Assembly (NCBI GenBank): GCA_963847945.1
Contig: CAWKBX010000001.1
Coordinates: 124,001-188,000 of the forward strand
Origin: JANMJD01 sp963847945
GTDB lineage: Bacteria > Actinomycetota > Acidimicrobiia > Acidimicrobiales > Ilumatobacteraceae
DNA length: 64,000 nt
Reading direction: 5' to 3'
Of this stretch, positions 28,435 to 37,052 are shown piece by piece (the first letter of the stretch is position 1; each line of letters begins with the position of its first letter). A program made the translations under genes and the position numbers. The notes below the pieces were generated by a model that worked only from the letters and a program-made list of their open reading frames with translations, had not been told where the DNA came from and did not search any database.

Positions 28435-31400
28435 GTGACGTCTGTTGCTGCTGCCCCAACCTGGACGACTGCCGACGCCGAGGACGCGGGTCGATCGCTC
28501 TTCGGCGTGATCGCGAGCGCCTCGGTGTTGCCGAGCGAGCGCGACCAGAACTTCCGGCTGACTGCCAGCAACGGGATCAGCTACGTCCTCAAAGTCGCCA
28601 ACGGCCTCGAACAGCGCGGAATGCTGGAGGCGGAGAACGAGGCGATGCGCCACCTTGGCGAGCTCGGCCTGTGCCCGAAGGCGCTCCTGACCGTCGATGG
28701 GCAAGCGATCGGCGAGCGCGATGGATACGCCGTTCGGTTGATCTCGTTCCTTGCTGGACGGCCGCTGGGAACGCTTGGGTTCCGCAGTCCACGATTGCTC
28801 GACAACCTGGGCCGCGCCGTCGGCTCCGTACAGCGGGCACTGTCGAGTTTCGACCATCCGGCCGTTCATCGTCCGTTCCTGTGGGACCTGGCGGCGGGCC
28901 CGGCTGTCGTCGCCGAGCGGATCGACGTGCTCGCTGACCAGCAACTTCGTGGCATGGTCGAATTCTTGGTCGCCATCCACGCGGAATACTCGGCGCCGCA
29001 TCTGTCAGCACTGACGCGCAACGTTGTGCACAACGACGCCAACGATTTCAACGTCCTGATCGACCCGCTCACCGAGCAGGTCACCGGCATGGTCGATTTC
29101 GGCGACATGGTCGTCAGCAACTCGCTGAACGACCTGGCCATCGCCTGCGCCTATGCGTTGTTGGGCACCGACGATCCGTTGGCGGCGGCGGCGGCGGTGA
29201 CCCGCGGCTACCACGCGGTTCACCCGCTGACCGATGGTGAGATTGCTGCGCTGTGGGGGCTCATCGGCCTGCGACTCGCGACGAGCGTCTGCATCGCCGC
29301 CGAGCAGCAGGCCGCGGCGCCCGACAACGAATACCTCGGGATCAGCCAGGGTCCGATCGCCACCGCGTTACCGCTGATGACCGCGGTGCACCCCCGGTTG
29401 GCCCACTACGTGTTGCGCTCGGCGTGTGGGTTGCCGTCGGTGCCCCAAGGCCCCCTGGTAGAGGCGTGGTTGCGGGCGAATCAGGCGTCGTTTGCCTCGC
29501 CGACCGGTCACGACCTCCGCAGCGGCCCGGTCGCTGCGCTCGACATGAGCGCCGGCAGTCTGTTGATCTCCAACGACTCGCCCGACAATGGCCCGGTCGA
29601 GTTGATGGGCCGCCTGCGCCGTGAGATGGTCAAGCACGGGGCGACCGTGGGGGTCGGTGGGTACGGCGAGGCTCGGTTGTTGTACGCCGGGGAGGCGTTT
29701 GGCGGTGGCCCGATCACCGAGGAACGTCGCACCGTTCACGTGGCAGTCGATCTCACGCTGGACGCCGGGTCGCCGCTGTTCGCCCCAATCGTGGGTGTCG
29801 TCCACGCCTTCGAGAATGCCACCGCCCGCTATGACTACGGCCCGGTGATCGTCCTTCGCCACACCATCGCCGACCCGCCCGATACGACCGATGAGCTGGA
29901 GTTCTTCACGTTGTGGGGTCACCTTGGCGTCGACTCGCTCGACGGTCTGTACGTCGGCAAGCCGATTGCCGCGGGGGAGCGGTTCGCCTCGATCGGGGCC
30001 GCCCCAACGAACGGTGACTGGTGGCCGCACACCCATTTTCAGGTGATCCTCGACATGCTCGACGAGGACTGCAACATGAATGGAGCCTGCAAGGCCAGTC
30101 AGTGGGAGGCGTGGCGGGGGCTGTGTCCCGACCCCAACCTGATCCTGGGCGTCCCAGCGGCCGGGGTGACTCAACCGATGGCTTCTGCCGAGTCGCGACT
30201 CGCCCGTCGACGAGCCAGAACCGGGGGCAACCTGAGCGTCTCATACGGCGATGTCCCGATGACGGCTGTTCGTGGCCGGATGCAATACCTCTTCGATCAG
30301 ACCGGCCGCGCCCACATCGATGCCTACAACAACGTTGCCCACGTCGGTCACAGCCACCCCCGGGTGGTCGAGGCGGTGACCCGACAGCTGGCGGTGTTGA
30401 ACTCGAATACCCGTTACCTGCAAGACCAGTTGCTCGACTACGCCGACGACCTGTGCTCGACCCTGCCGGATGGCCTGGAGATCTGCTACTTCGCCGCGTC
30501 GGGGAGCGAGGCCAACGAGTTGGCGCTGCGGCTGGCCCGAGCACACACCGGAGCGCGTGACCTGATCGTGATGGAGGGGGCCTACCACGGCCACACCACC
30601 GGGCTGATCGACATCTCGCCGTACAAACACTCCGGTCCGGGTGGTACGGGCGCTCCGGACTGGGTGCACACCTCGCCGATCCCCGATGTCTACCGCGGTC
30701 GGTATCGCTCGGATCATCCTGATCCGGGGGCGGCCTTCGCTGCGGCGGTCGGTGATGTGATCGATCGGGTGATCGGTGGGGGCCGTCGGCTGAGCGGCTA
30801 CATCGCCGAAACCTGTCCGAGCGTCGGCGGCCAGATCATCTTGCCGACGGGCTTTCTGGGCGTGGTGTACGACCAGGTCAGAGCGGCCGGAGGACTGTGC
30901 ATCGCCGACGAAGTGCAAACTGGGTTCGGACGACTCGGCGCGCACTTCTGGGCGTTCGAAGCTCATGACGTGGTCCCCGACATCGTCGTACTCGGCAAGC
31001 CGATCGCCAACGGCTACCCGATCGGCGCGGTGATCACGACTGCCGCGATCGCCCGCAGTTTCGACAATGGCATGGAGTTCTTCTCGACCTTCGGTGGCTC
31101 GACGGCGGCCTGCGCGGCAGCCCATGAGACCCTCCGGGTCGTGCGCAGCGAGGGCCTCCAGGCGCACGCGCTCGTCGTCGGCGACCACCTGCTCGCCGGC
31201 CTCCGTCGACTCGCGACGGACCATGAGCTGATCGGCGACGTCCGCGGATCGGGGTTGTTCCTCGGCGTCGAGTTGGTCCGCGATCGCCAGAGCCTGGAGC
31301 CAGCAGCCGCGGAGGCGAGCCTCGTCGTTCGTCGGATGCGTGAGATGCAAATTCTCGCCGGCACCGACGGCCCCCTGCACAACGTCGTCAAACTCCGTGG

Positions 31401-31473
31401 TCCGATGCCGCTGACCACCACCGACGCCGACCTGGTGCTCGAGGCGTTCGAGCGGGCGATCACCGGGCTGTGA
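28435..31473 (+). CDS. Three-domain protein: APH-type kinase, M23-like domain, class III aminotransferase/phospho-lyase
   Basis: A 1012-residue fusion. Residues about 10-330 are an APH/choline-kinase-like domain with the catalytic loop 'VVHNDANDFNVLID' and metal site VDFGDM. About 365-575 is an M23-like domain with both zinc motifs (HVAVD and HTH) retained. About 590-1012 is a class III PLP aminotransferase with 'AHVGHSHPRVVEAV', 'YHGHTTGLIDISPYKH', IADEVQTGFGR and the PLP lysine in VVLGKPIANGYP. In animals a related kinase and phospho-lyase act in sequence on hydroxylysine or ethanolamine phosphate, and bacterial fusions of the two are known. I infer phosphorylation of an amino alcohol followed by elimination. 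The role of the middle domain is unclear. GTG start chosen from spacing to an upstream CATGAT box. Confidence 0.85.
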   Translation: MTSVAAAPTWTTADAEDAGRSLFGVIASASVLPSERDQNFRLTASNGISYVLKVANGLEQRGMLEAENEAMRHLGELGLCPKALLTVDGQAIGERDGYAVRLISFLAGRPLGTLGFRSPRLLDNLGRAVGSVQRALSSFDHPAVHRPFLWDLAAGPAVVAERIDVLADQQLRGMVEFLVAIHAEYSAPHLSALTRNVVHNDANDFNVLIDPLTEQVTGMVDFGDMVVSNSLNDLAIACAYALLGTDDPLAAAAAVTRGYHAVHPLTDGEIAALWGLIGLRLATSVCIAAEQQAAAPDNEYLGISQGPIATALPLMTAVHPRLAHYVLRSACGLPSVPQGPLVEAWLRANQASFASPTGHDLRSGPVAALDMSAGSLLISNDSPDNGPVELMGRLRREMVKHGATVGVGGYGEARLLYAGEAFGGGPITEERRTVHVAVDLTLDAGSPLFAPIVGVVHAFENATARYDYGPVIVLRHTIADPPDTTDELEFFTLWGHLGVDSLDGLYVGKPIAAGERFASIGAAPTNGDWWPHTHFQVILDMLDEDCNMNGACKASQWEAWRGLCPDPNLILGVPAAGVTQPMASAESRLARRRARTGGNLSVSYGDVPMTAVRGRMQYLFDQTGRAHIDAYNNVAHVGHSHPRVVEAVTRQLAVLNSNTRYLQDQLLDYADDLCSTLPDGLEICYFAASGSEANELALRLARAHTGARDLIVMEGAYHGHTTGLIDISPYKHSGPGGTGAPDWVHTSPIPDVYRGRYRSDHPDPGAAFAAAVGDVIDRVIGGGRRLSGYIAETCPSVGGQIILPTGFLGVVYDQVRAAGGLCIADEVQTGFGRLGAHFWAFEAHDVVPDIVVLGKPIANGYPIGAVITTAAIARSFDNGMEFFSTFGGSTAACAAAHETLRVVRSEGLQAHALVVGDHLLAGLRRLATDHELIGDVRGSGLFLGVELVRDRQSLEPAAAEASLVVRRMREMQILAGTDGPLHNVVKLRGPMPLTTTDADLVLEAFERAITGL

Positions 31474-31609
31474 CCACGGCCCGGATTGGGACGCCGACGA
31501 CATGTGTCTGAGCGAGCGCCGCACTGTCTTTGGAAGATGCATCTTCGTGCCGTCCGCGCCACCACTTGGTTGGGCCGTCGGAACTTGCGACCGTGGTTAC
31601 AGTGAGCCG

Positions 31610-33943
31610 ATGCGGACGAATGCGGAACGTTTGGTGGATGGGCGCGAAGTGATGCGATCGAGCCGGAGTCGAGTCCTGCGGCGGCTCGTGCTTGTCGGTG
31701 CCGCCATGACGCTTGGGTTGTGGCCACATCATGCAAGTGCCCAAAGTGATCTTGCGGTCGGGGCCGGGGCTGGCGATAGCCGGGTGCAGGCAACACTCAC
31801 CGCGACCGGCGCGGCCGGTGAGTATGACGGTATTGCGGGGAGTTGGTTCATCGCCGACGTGACCTTGACGGGCGTCTCCGGGCTGAAGGCCAGTGCGATC
31901 CTCGATTGGAGGCTGATCACCGGCGCAGGGAACGAGCTCATGCCATTTCCAGGTGGCAGCGCCAGCGTGCCCGATGGCCAGGTCGGGGCAGGTCAGACCG
32001 TGACGATCAAGTTGGGGTTCGACATCACCGGTCAATCCGGCCCGGCGCGGCTGGTCTACCAGCCCTTTCTCGACGCAGGGCCGCTCGCGGTGTGGTCGGT
32101 TGCCATCGAAACCCCGGTTGTGACGATCCCTATCGCCGTTGATCCGTTGACCTCGCCGCCGTTCACCTCGCCGCCGTTCACTCCTTCGATCGGCGTGCCG
32201 GTCCCCAATGTCTTCGGCGGGGCCGAGGGAGTGCGATCGTTCCACGCGGTCTACGACATCCAGACCGACGGGACGATCCTGGTCAGCGAGACGATCGACT
32301 ACGACTTCGGAGTCACCCCTCGGCACGGAATCTTTCGCGACCTCGCCCTGTTCCAGCCGATCGACAGCGATCACGAACGCAAGTACCCGATCACCGACGT
32401 GACCGTGTCGGCCGCCGAAGGCACGCCCGATCGATTCGAATTGCTTCGCAACGGCGATTTCGAACGGATCAAGATCGGCGACGCGAAGATCACCATTGAC
32501 GGCGGGCATCGGTATGTCATTGCCTATCGTCTGTCCGGAGCGCTCAACCCGCAACCGGCCGGACCGGAGCTGTACTTCAACGTGACGGGTCGCTGGCCGG
32601 TGCCGATGTCCGACGTCATCATCGAGGTACACGCACCCGGCGGGGTCGAAAACGTGACCTGCTACGCCGGGCCCACCGGTTCGACCAGCACATGTGACGA
32701 GTCGGCGATTGACGCCGGCGTCGCCCGCTATCACGAGGCAGGCCTGGAGGCCGACGGCCAGTTGACCATCGTTGCTGCCCTTCCGCTCGACAGCGTCCAA
32801 AACGTCGGCCCGATTCTCGGTGAAGCGCCGCGCGATCTACGCGATGCCGTTGAGCCTGATCCGGTCAACATGGGTGGAGCCGCCGGCGTGGGCGTCGCTG
32901 GACTGATGACGGTCGGCACGCTCGTGTGGCGCAAGGGACGCGATCTCGTCGCAGACGGATCGCCGGTCGACGCCGTGATGGCTCCCGACGAGTTGCCCGC
33001 CCGTCGATTGCCGGTCCTGCGGCGCGTCGTGACACCGGTCGAGTTCGTGCCGCCCGACGGAGCCCGTCCCGGTCTCCTCGGGACGCTCTACGACGAGCGC
33101 GTCGATCCGGTCGACGTTTCGGCAACGATCGTCGACCTGGCGGTACGCGGCTACCTGAAAATCGAGGAGATTCCGAAATCAGGGTTGTTCGGACGCTCCG
33201 ACCACCACCTGTCTCGCCTGGATGGACACGAGGACCGCTTGCTGCCCTACGAACGGATACTGCTCAATGGATTGTTCGCGGGCGGCGTCGACGGCCGGTT
33301 CCTGTCCGAGTTGAAGAACACCTTCGCTCCGACTCTTGAGAGGGTCACCAGTTCGATGTACGCCCAAACCGTGGAGCGCGGGTGGTTCGAGCGTCGCCCC
33401 GATGCCACCCGGACGCGCTGGGTTCTGTGGGGCACCGCGGTGACGACCCTCGGGGGGTTGGCCATTGCGGGCGCAGTCATCGCAAAACGATGGGTATGGC
33501 CGGGCGCGGCCATCCTCCTCATCGGGCTGATCTTCACATTCGCCTCCCGTTGGATGCCTCGGCGCACGAGCCACGGCACGTCGGTGATACGTCGAGCCGA
33601 AGGTTTCCGCCGGTTCATCGTCGAGAGCGAGGTCAGGCGGGCTGAGTTCGCTGAGCGCAAACACCTGTTCACCGAGTACCTGCCGTACGCCATCGTGTTC
33701 GGCTGCGTCGACAAGTGGGCGGCGACCTTCGCCGATCTCAGCAGCGGCGAATTGCCCGACACCGGCGGATGGTATGTCGGTACCGGAGGGTTCAACTCCC
33801 GACACTTCTCGCGGTCGATGAACGGATTCACATCGTCGGCCGGCTCGACGATGTCGTCCACTCCCGGTGGCTCCGGTGGCAGTGGTTCCAGCGGCGGGTC
33901 GTCCGGTGGTGGTGGAGGCGGCGGCGGTGGAGGCAGCTGGTAA
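31610..33943 (+). CDS. DUF2207 membrane protein with extra N-terminal domain and Gly-rich tail
   Basis: A 777-residue membrane protein. A signal-like segment ends near ASAQSD (about residue 45). A beta-rich domain follows (about 50-165), then a short Pro-rich linker with 'LTSPPFTSPPFTPS'. The DUF2207 ectodomain starts at 'VRSFHAVYDIQTDGTILVSETIDYDFG'. Transmembrane helices lie near 'GGAAGVGVAGLMTVGTLVWRKG' and 'WGTAVTTLGGLAIAGAVIAKRW'. The tail is a run of Ser/Gly ending GGSW, which is typical of this family. Function unknown. TACAGT (31598-31603) lies 6 bases before the ATG at 31610, so the longer frame to 31502 is rejected. The N-terminal domain is an unusual addition. Confidence 0.85.
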   Translation: MRTNAERLVDGREVMRSSRSRVLRRLVLVGAAMTLGLWPHHASAQSDLAVGAGAGDSRVQATLTATGAAGEYDGIAGSWFIADVTLTGVSGLKASAILDWRLITGAGNELMPFPGGSASVPDGQVGAGQTVTIKLGFDITGQSGPARLVYQPFLDAGPLAVWSVAIETPVVTIPIAVDPLTSPPFTSPPFTPSIGVPVPNVFGGAEGVRSFHAVYDIQTDGTILVSETIDYDFGVTPRHGIFRDLALFQPIDSDHERKYPITDVTVSAAEGTPDRFELLRNGDFERIKIGDAKITIDGGHRYVIAYRLSGALNPQPAGPELYFNVTGRWPVPMSDVIIEVHAPGGVENVTCYAGPTGSTSTCDESAIDAGVARYHEAGLEADGQLTIVAALPLDSVQNVGPILGEAPRDLRDAVEPDPVNMGGAAGVGVAGLMTVGTLVWRKGRDLVADGSPVDAVMAPDELPARRLPVLRRVVTPVEFVPPDGARPGLLGTLYDERVDPVDVSATIVDLAVRGYLKIEEIPKSGLFGRSDHHLSRLDGHEDRLLPYERILLNGLFAGGVDGRFLSELKNTFAPTLERVTSSMYAQTVERGWFERRPDATRTRWVLWGTAVTTLGGLAIAGAVIAKRWVWPGAAILLIGLIFTFASRWMPRRTSHGTSVIRRAEGFRRFIVESEVRRAEFAERKHLFTEYLPYAIVFGCVDKWAATFADLSSGELPDTGGWYVGTGGFNSRHFSRSMNGFTSSAGSTMSSTPGGSGGSGSSGGSSGGGGGGGGGGSW

Positions 33944-34160
33944 GCACGGCTATTCGGGAGCAGGGCTTCGATCTCGCTGAACCCGATCGCGCATCAGCCG
34001 CGAGACCGAACGTCCGCTCGGCGACCACTTCGCGAGCGCCTCGAGCGGTATGCGAACCAACTCGGCGACGACCTGTCAGCGGGCCTGGCCCGCGACGTCC
34101 TCCCCCGCTGAATCGACGCGTTCGGCCACACTGCCCGCGTTGATCGAACAGGTCGTTGCC

Positions 34161-34514
34161 TTACTTCGCATAGGAGGACGCGCCGAACCAATCGACGACC
34201 ACGACGGGCTCGTCGCCGACCACCCAGGCGTCGTGCCCGCTTGGCAACGACGTAATGTCGCCGGGCTTGGCGATGAACTCGCTGCCGTCGTCCATCAGGA
34301 TCGCAAGCTGTCCGCTGACGTGGTACTGGAAGTGGGGAGCCTCGCAGCTCTCGGTCAGCGCGATCGGCTTCACATCGTTCGACCACCGCCAACCGGGCTC
34401 GAACACGAGCCGACCGACTTCTCCACCACCAATCCGGACGATCTCGGCCCGACCGCTCGGAAACGCGCGGATTTCGTCGGGCTCATCGAAGCTTCGATGC
34501 TCGGTTACATGCAT
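34161..34514 (-). CDS. Small cupin-domain protein
   Basis: A 117-residue single cupin. Sequence 'LVFEPGWRWSNDVKP', then 'HFQYHVSGQLAILMDDGSEFIAKPGDITSLPSGHDAWVVGDEPVVVVDW', has the two cupin motifs. Only some metal-binding histidines are present (HFQYH and GHDAW), so it may bind a ligand rather than catalyse. Stand-alone gene; role unknown. Confidence 0.85.
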   Translation of the reverse strand: MHVTEHRSFDEPDEIRAFPSGRAEIVRIGGGEVGRLVFEPGWRWSNDVKPIALTESCEAPHFQYHVSGQLAILMDDGSEFIAKPGDITSLPSGHDAWVVGDEPVVVVDWFGASSYAK

Positions 34515-35034
34515 GCTCTCTCACCTGCCATCACGTTGGACTCCCGTGCAGCGGGTCGGAATGGCCAGTGGGGACGAGAGTGACTTCGTGCTCTTTGTAC
34601 ACCCCGTCGCGTCACCAGTCAACGGTTGCGCGCAAGCCGGAGGTCTCATCGTGGTGACCGTCCTACGGGTCTGAAAAACCCGACTCCCAGCGAGTACTAC
34701 ATTGGGTCGGATCGGGCTGACCACCAGGGTCGGCCTGATTGCGAGGTCTGTCGATGTATGAGTCGGAGGCCACCAAGGAGTTCGTCACGGAGGTCGAGTG
34801 GCTGAAGAGCTCGCCACCGATCACCGAGACAGCTCGCAGATCGGCACAGGTGCCGGGCAAAGCGCTCCCCGACGACGCTTGCGGCCGATCCATCGAGGCG
34901 ATTCGCACGAATGCCCCAGCGGGGTGACGTGCGCGCTCTGCTCGTACTGACGCTTGGCGGGGCGACGACTCACCGTTGACTTGTTTCCGGGGCGACGATT
35001 GTATCTGAGCGGAACCGGCACCGTCTTTTGGTGC
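34515..35034. other. Gene-poor stretch
   Basis: No gene with convincing coding character is seen here. A 62-codon frame at 34739-34927 on the plus strand lacks any recognisable motif. A direct repeat of GGGGCGACGA appears just before 35000. GGGTCTGAAAAACCC near 34671 could form a short hairpin. Confidence 0.5.
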
Positions 35035-35331
35035 ATGCGCGTTCGTGTGGTTGTACCGCTTCTGCTGCTCAACGTGGTCGTGCTCGTCACCGCCATCGTC
35101 CGATCAAGCATCACGCACCCAGGTGTCGTTTCCGGCTCGACGACCGACCAGCCATCCTCGACATCCTCAACCACGACGCTCCCGTGGGGAGCGGGCATCG
35201 GCGTTCTCCCCGTGATCCAGGTCTTCCCGGTAGTGCCGGCGGACAACAGACTCCGCCCAGCAGCGATCTATCGGCAGCGCGTCGACCTCGAGGGTTTGTG
35301 GTTGCCCGAGCTCATCGTCGTGATCCCATAG
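35035..35331 (+). CDS. Possible small membrane-anchored protein
   Basis: A 98-codon frame starting ATG with a good hydrophobic anchor (VVVPLLLLNVVVLVTAIV). A Ser/Thr-rich linker (SSTSSTTTLP) and a C-terminal half without known motifs follow. The signal-anchor plus Ser/Thr-linker layout is typical of exported actinobacterial proteins. No ribosome-binding site or TANNNT box is convincing, so this is tentative. Confidence 0.35.
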   Translation: MRVRVVVPLLLLNVVVLVTAIVRSSITHPGVVSGSTTDQPSSTSSTTTLPWGAGIGVLPVIQVFPVVPADNRLRPAAIYRQRVDLEGLWLPELIVVIP

Positions 35332-35379
35332 CCATCAGGGCCAGCATGAACTGGGCGCAGGACGACGATCGTCGCTTGT

Positions 35380-36171
35380 TCAGGGGGACTGAAAGAATCC
35401 GGGAAATCGGAGTGCGAGCCACGGCCGGCGCCCCCAGGCGACCGCCCGGCCGGTCACGATCGGTTTGATCAATCCGCCACGTTTGTATCCGACGATCAGG
35501 AACGACACGGGATCGACCGACAGGTGAACGTCTGGCTTCGCTGTCGAACCACTCGTGACCGTGAGAGCGCTCTCACGGAACTCGAACGTGGACGTGTCGT
35601 ATCCCCGGCACCGGACCTCGATTGTTGCCGTGATGTCTCGTACCGCCTCCTGGGCGAGCAGATGGGGCGCCACCGCGTTGAAGAAGTCGATTGCCGGCAG
35701 CGCATCGAGTCGATCGATCGGCCACGAATCGCCGGTGGTCCGCGCCAGGTCCAGTCCGTGAAACAGGAACTCGCCCACCATCGCGCCGAGCACCGGCCGG
35801 ACGGGAAGGGCAATTCCACCATGCCAGGCGATCACGGCATCGTCGGGTAACGCGCTCAGCGCGGCGAGGACGCGAAGGCATTCGGTCTCGATGATGTCAG
35901 CTAACCCCTCGATGTCGAGGTGGGCGATGGCCTCGAGGCGTGCCTGATTCATGGATGCGCGGTCGTCGATGTCGAGGTACGGGCTGGACTGGCCGGCCGC
36001 GACCTGCTGGTAGGCCGCGACACCGCTGGCGAGGTGACAGCCCAGATCATGGATCGTCCACGCCGACCCTTCGATTCGCCGGTCGCCATGAACGCTCGAA
36101 CGCAGCAGGCTCGTGAAACGACGGCACGAACGTTCGACCGCGGTCGCGGCATCCGACCCCGATCCGGTCAT
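35380..36171 (-). CDS. Maleylpyruvate-isomerase-family, mycothiol-dependent-type protein
   Basis: A 263-residue protein of the TIGR03083-like family (DinB-like helical bundle). It has 'GSAWTIHDLGCHLASGVAAYQQVAAGQ' with the family's W-T-x-x-D-x-x-x-H metal/thiol site, and 'PVRPVLGAMVGEFLFHGLDLARTTG' with its second His-rich helix. The C-terminal third ('PDVHLSVDPVSFLIVGYKRGG') is an SCP2-like sterol-carrier domain. Members use mycothiol, which fits an actinobacterial host. The start overlaps the stop of the upstream alpha/beta-hydrolase gene (ATGA). Confidence 0.85.
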   Translation of the reverse strand: MTGSGSDAATAVERSCRRFTSLLRSSVHGDRRIEGSAWTIHDLGCHLASGVAAYQQVAAGQSSPYLDIDDRASMNQARLEAIAHLDIEGLADIIETECLRVLAALSALPDDAVIAWHGGIALPVRPVLGAMVGEFLFHGLDLARTTGDSWPIDRLDALPAIDFFNAVAPHLLAQEAVRDITATIEVRCRGYDTSTFEFRESALTVTSGSTAKPDVHLSVDPVSFLIVGYKRGGLIKPIVTGRAVAWGRRPWLALRFPGFFQSP

Positions 36172-36965
36172 ACATTCCTCCTACGCCCGCCCGCGTGCGC
36201 GCTCGGGGTTACGAGTTGCTGCGTCGAGCGAACGACCTGGGCGATCTGCGCGGGGCGGGTGACGGTCGGTGCGTGGCAGGCACCGGGCAGTTCGACCATG
36301 CCCGCTCCGGGAATGGCGAGCGCGATCGCTCGACCGGTCTCGACGGGCACCACGGCGTCGGCATCTCCGTGGACGACGACGGTCGCAAGCCGAATGGCGG
36401 ACAGGTCGGGTTCGCGCCCGTAGCAGCACTCGAACAGTCGCGCCGCGACCTCTGGATCTGCGTTTCGGAACAGGCTCTCACCCCAGGTGTACAGGTGCTC
36501 CGATCCAGCTTCGGTGAGGCAGTGACGAGCAAACGCTCGGATCGTGGCCGGATAGTCCGCTCGTGCGCCAGCGGCGAGAGCGCCGACCGAGTCGTGGCTC
36601 ACCGAGAACGGCGCGGCGACGAGCACGAGTGCTCGGAACCGCGACGGATCACGCAGGGCAGCGTGCATTGCGACGAAGCCGCCGAGTGACTCGCCGGCCA
36701 GGACGCACGCGTCGACGTCGTTGGCGTCGAGCACCTGGAAGACGTCGTCCACGAGCGCAGCGAGGGTGATGCTGTTCGCTTCGGCGATCGAGAATCCGGT
36801 TCCACGGGTGTCGTACGACAGGCAGCGCCAATCGGTCGAGAGATCGCGGAAGGTCGGCTCCCAGGCCTCCCACGATGCACTCCAACCATTGAGGGCGAGC
36901 ACGGTGTTCGGGCCGGGGCCGAACGAGACGGTACGCAGGGTGGCGTCGGCGAGTTGAACAAACAT
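36168..36965 (-). CDS. Alpha/beta-hydrolase
   Basis: A 265-residue hydrolase. The nucleophile elbow is 'LAGESLGGFVAMHAA' (G-x-S-x-G). The oxyanion region is 'LALNGWSASWEAWEP', the acid lies in 'VVVHGDADAVVP', and the His in 'LPGACHAPTV'. The substrate is unknown. The ATG at 36965 (MFVQLADATL) is taken as the start because the frame above it runs into the divergent regulator gene. It forms a two-gene operon with the mycothiol-type protein, facing the SARP-hydrolase gene across an 87-base gap. Confidence 0.87.
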   Translation of the reverse strand: MFVQLADATLRTVSFGPGPNTVLALNGWSASWEAWEPTFRDLSTDWRCLSYDTRGTGFSIAEANSITLAALVDDVFQVLDANDVDACVLAGESLGGFVAMHAALRDPSRFRALVLVAAPFSVSHDSVGALAAGARADYPATIRAFARHCLTEAGSEHLYTWGESLFRNADPEVAARLFECCYGREPDLSAIRLATVVVHGDADAVVPVETGRAIALAIPGAGMVELPGACHAPTVTRPAQIAQVVRSTQQLVTPSAHAGGRRRNV

Positions 36966-37052
36966 GTCCCCAGCGTGACCTGCCCCGCTGCAATCTCGCT
37001 GCAACGACGGTGCCGGTCCGTCGTGTGCTCCGAGGCGGTGCATAATTCGTCC

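Noticed and set aside
33850..33943. Gly/Ser-rich run as a simple-sequence artefact
   Set aside because: A Gly-rich tail ending GSW is normal for DUF2207 proteins.
34016..34111. Coding-like fragment after the DUF2207 gene
   Set aside because: No start and no family match; listed only as part of the gene-poor gap.
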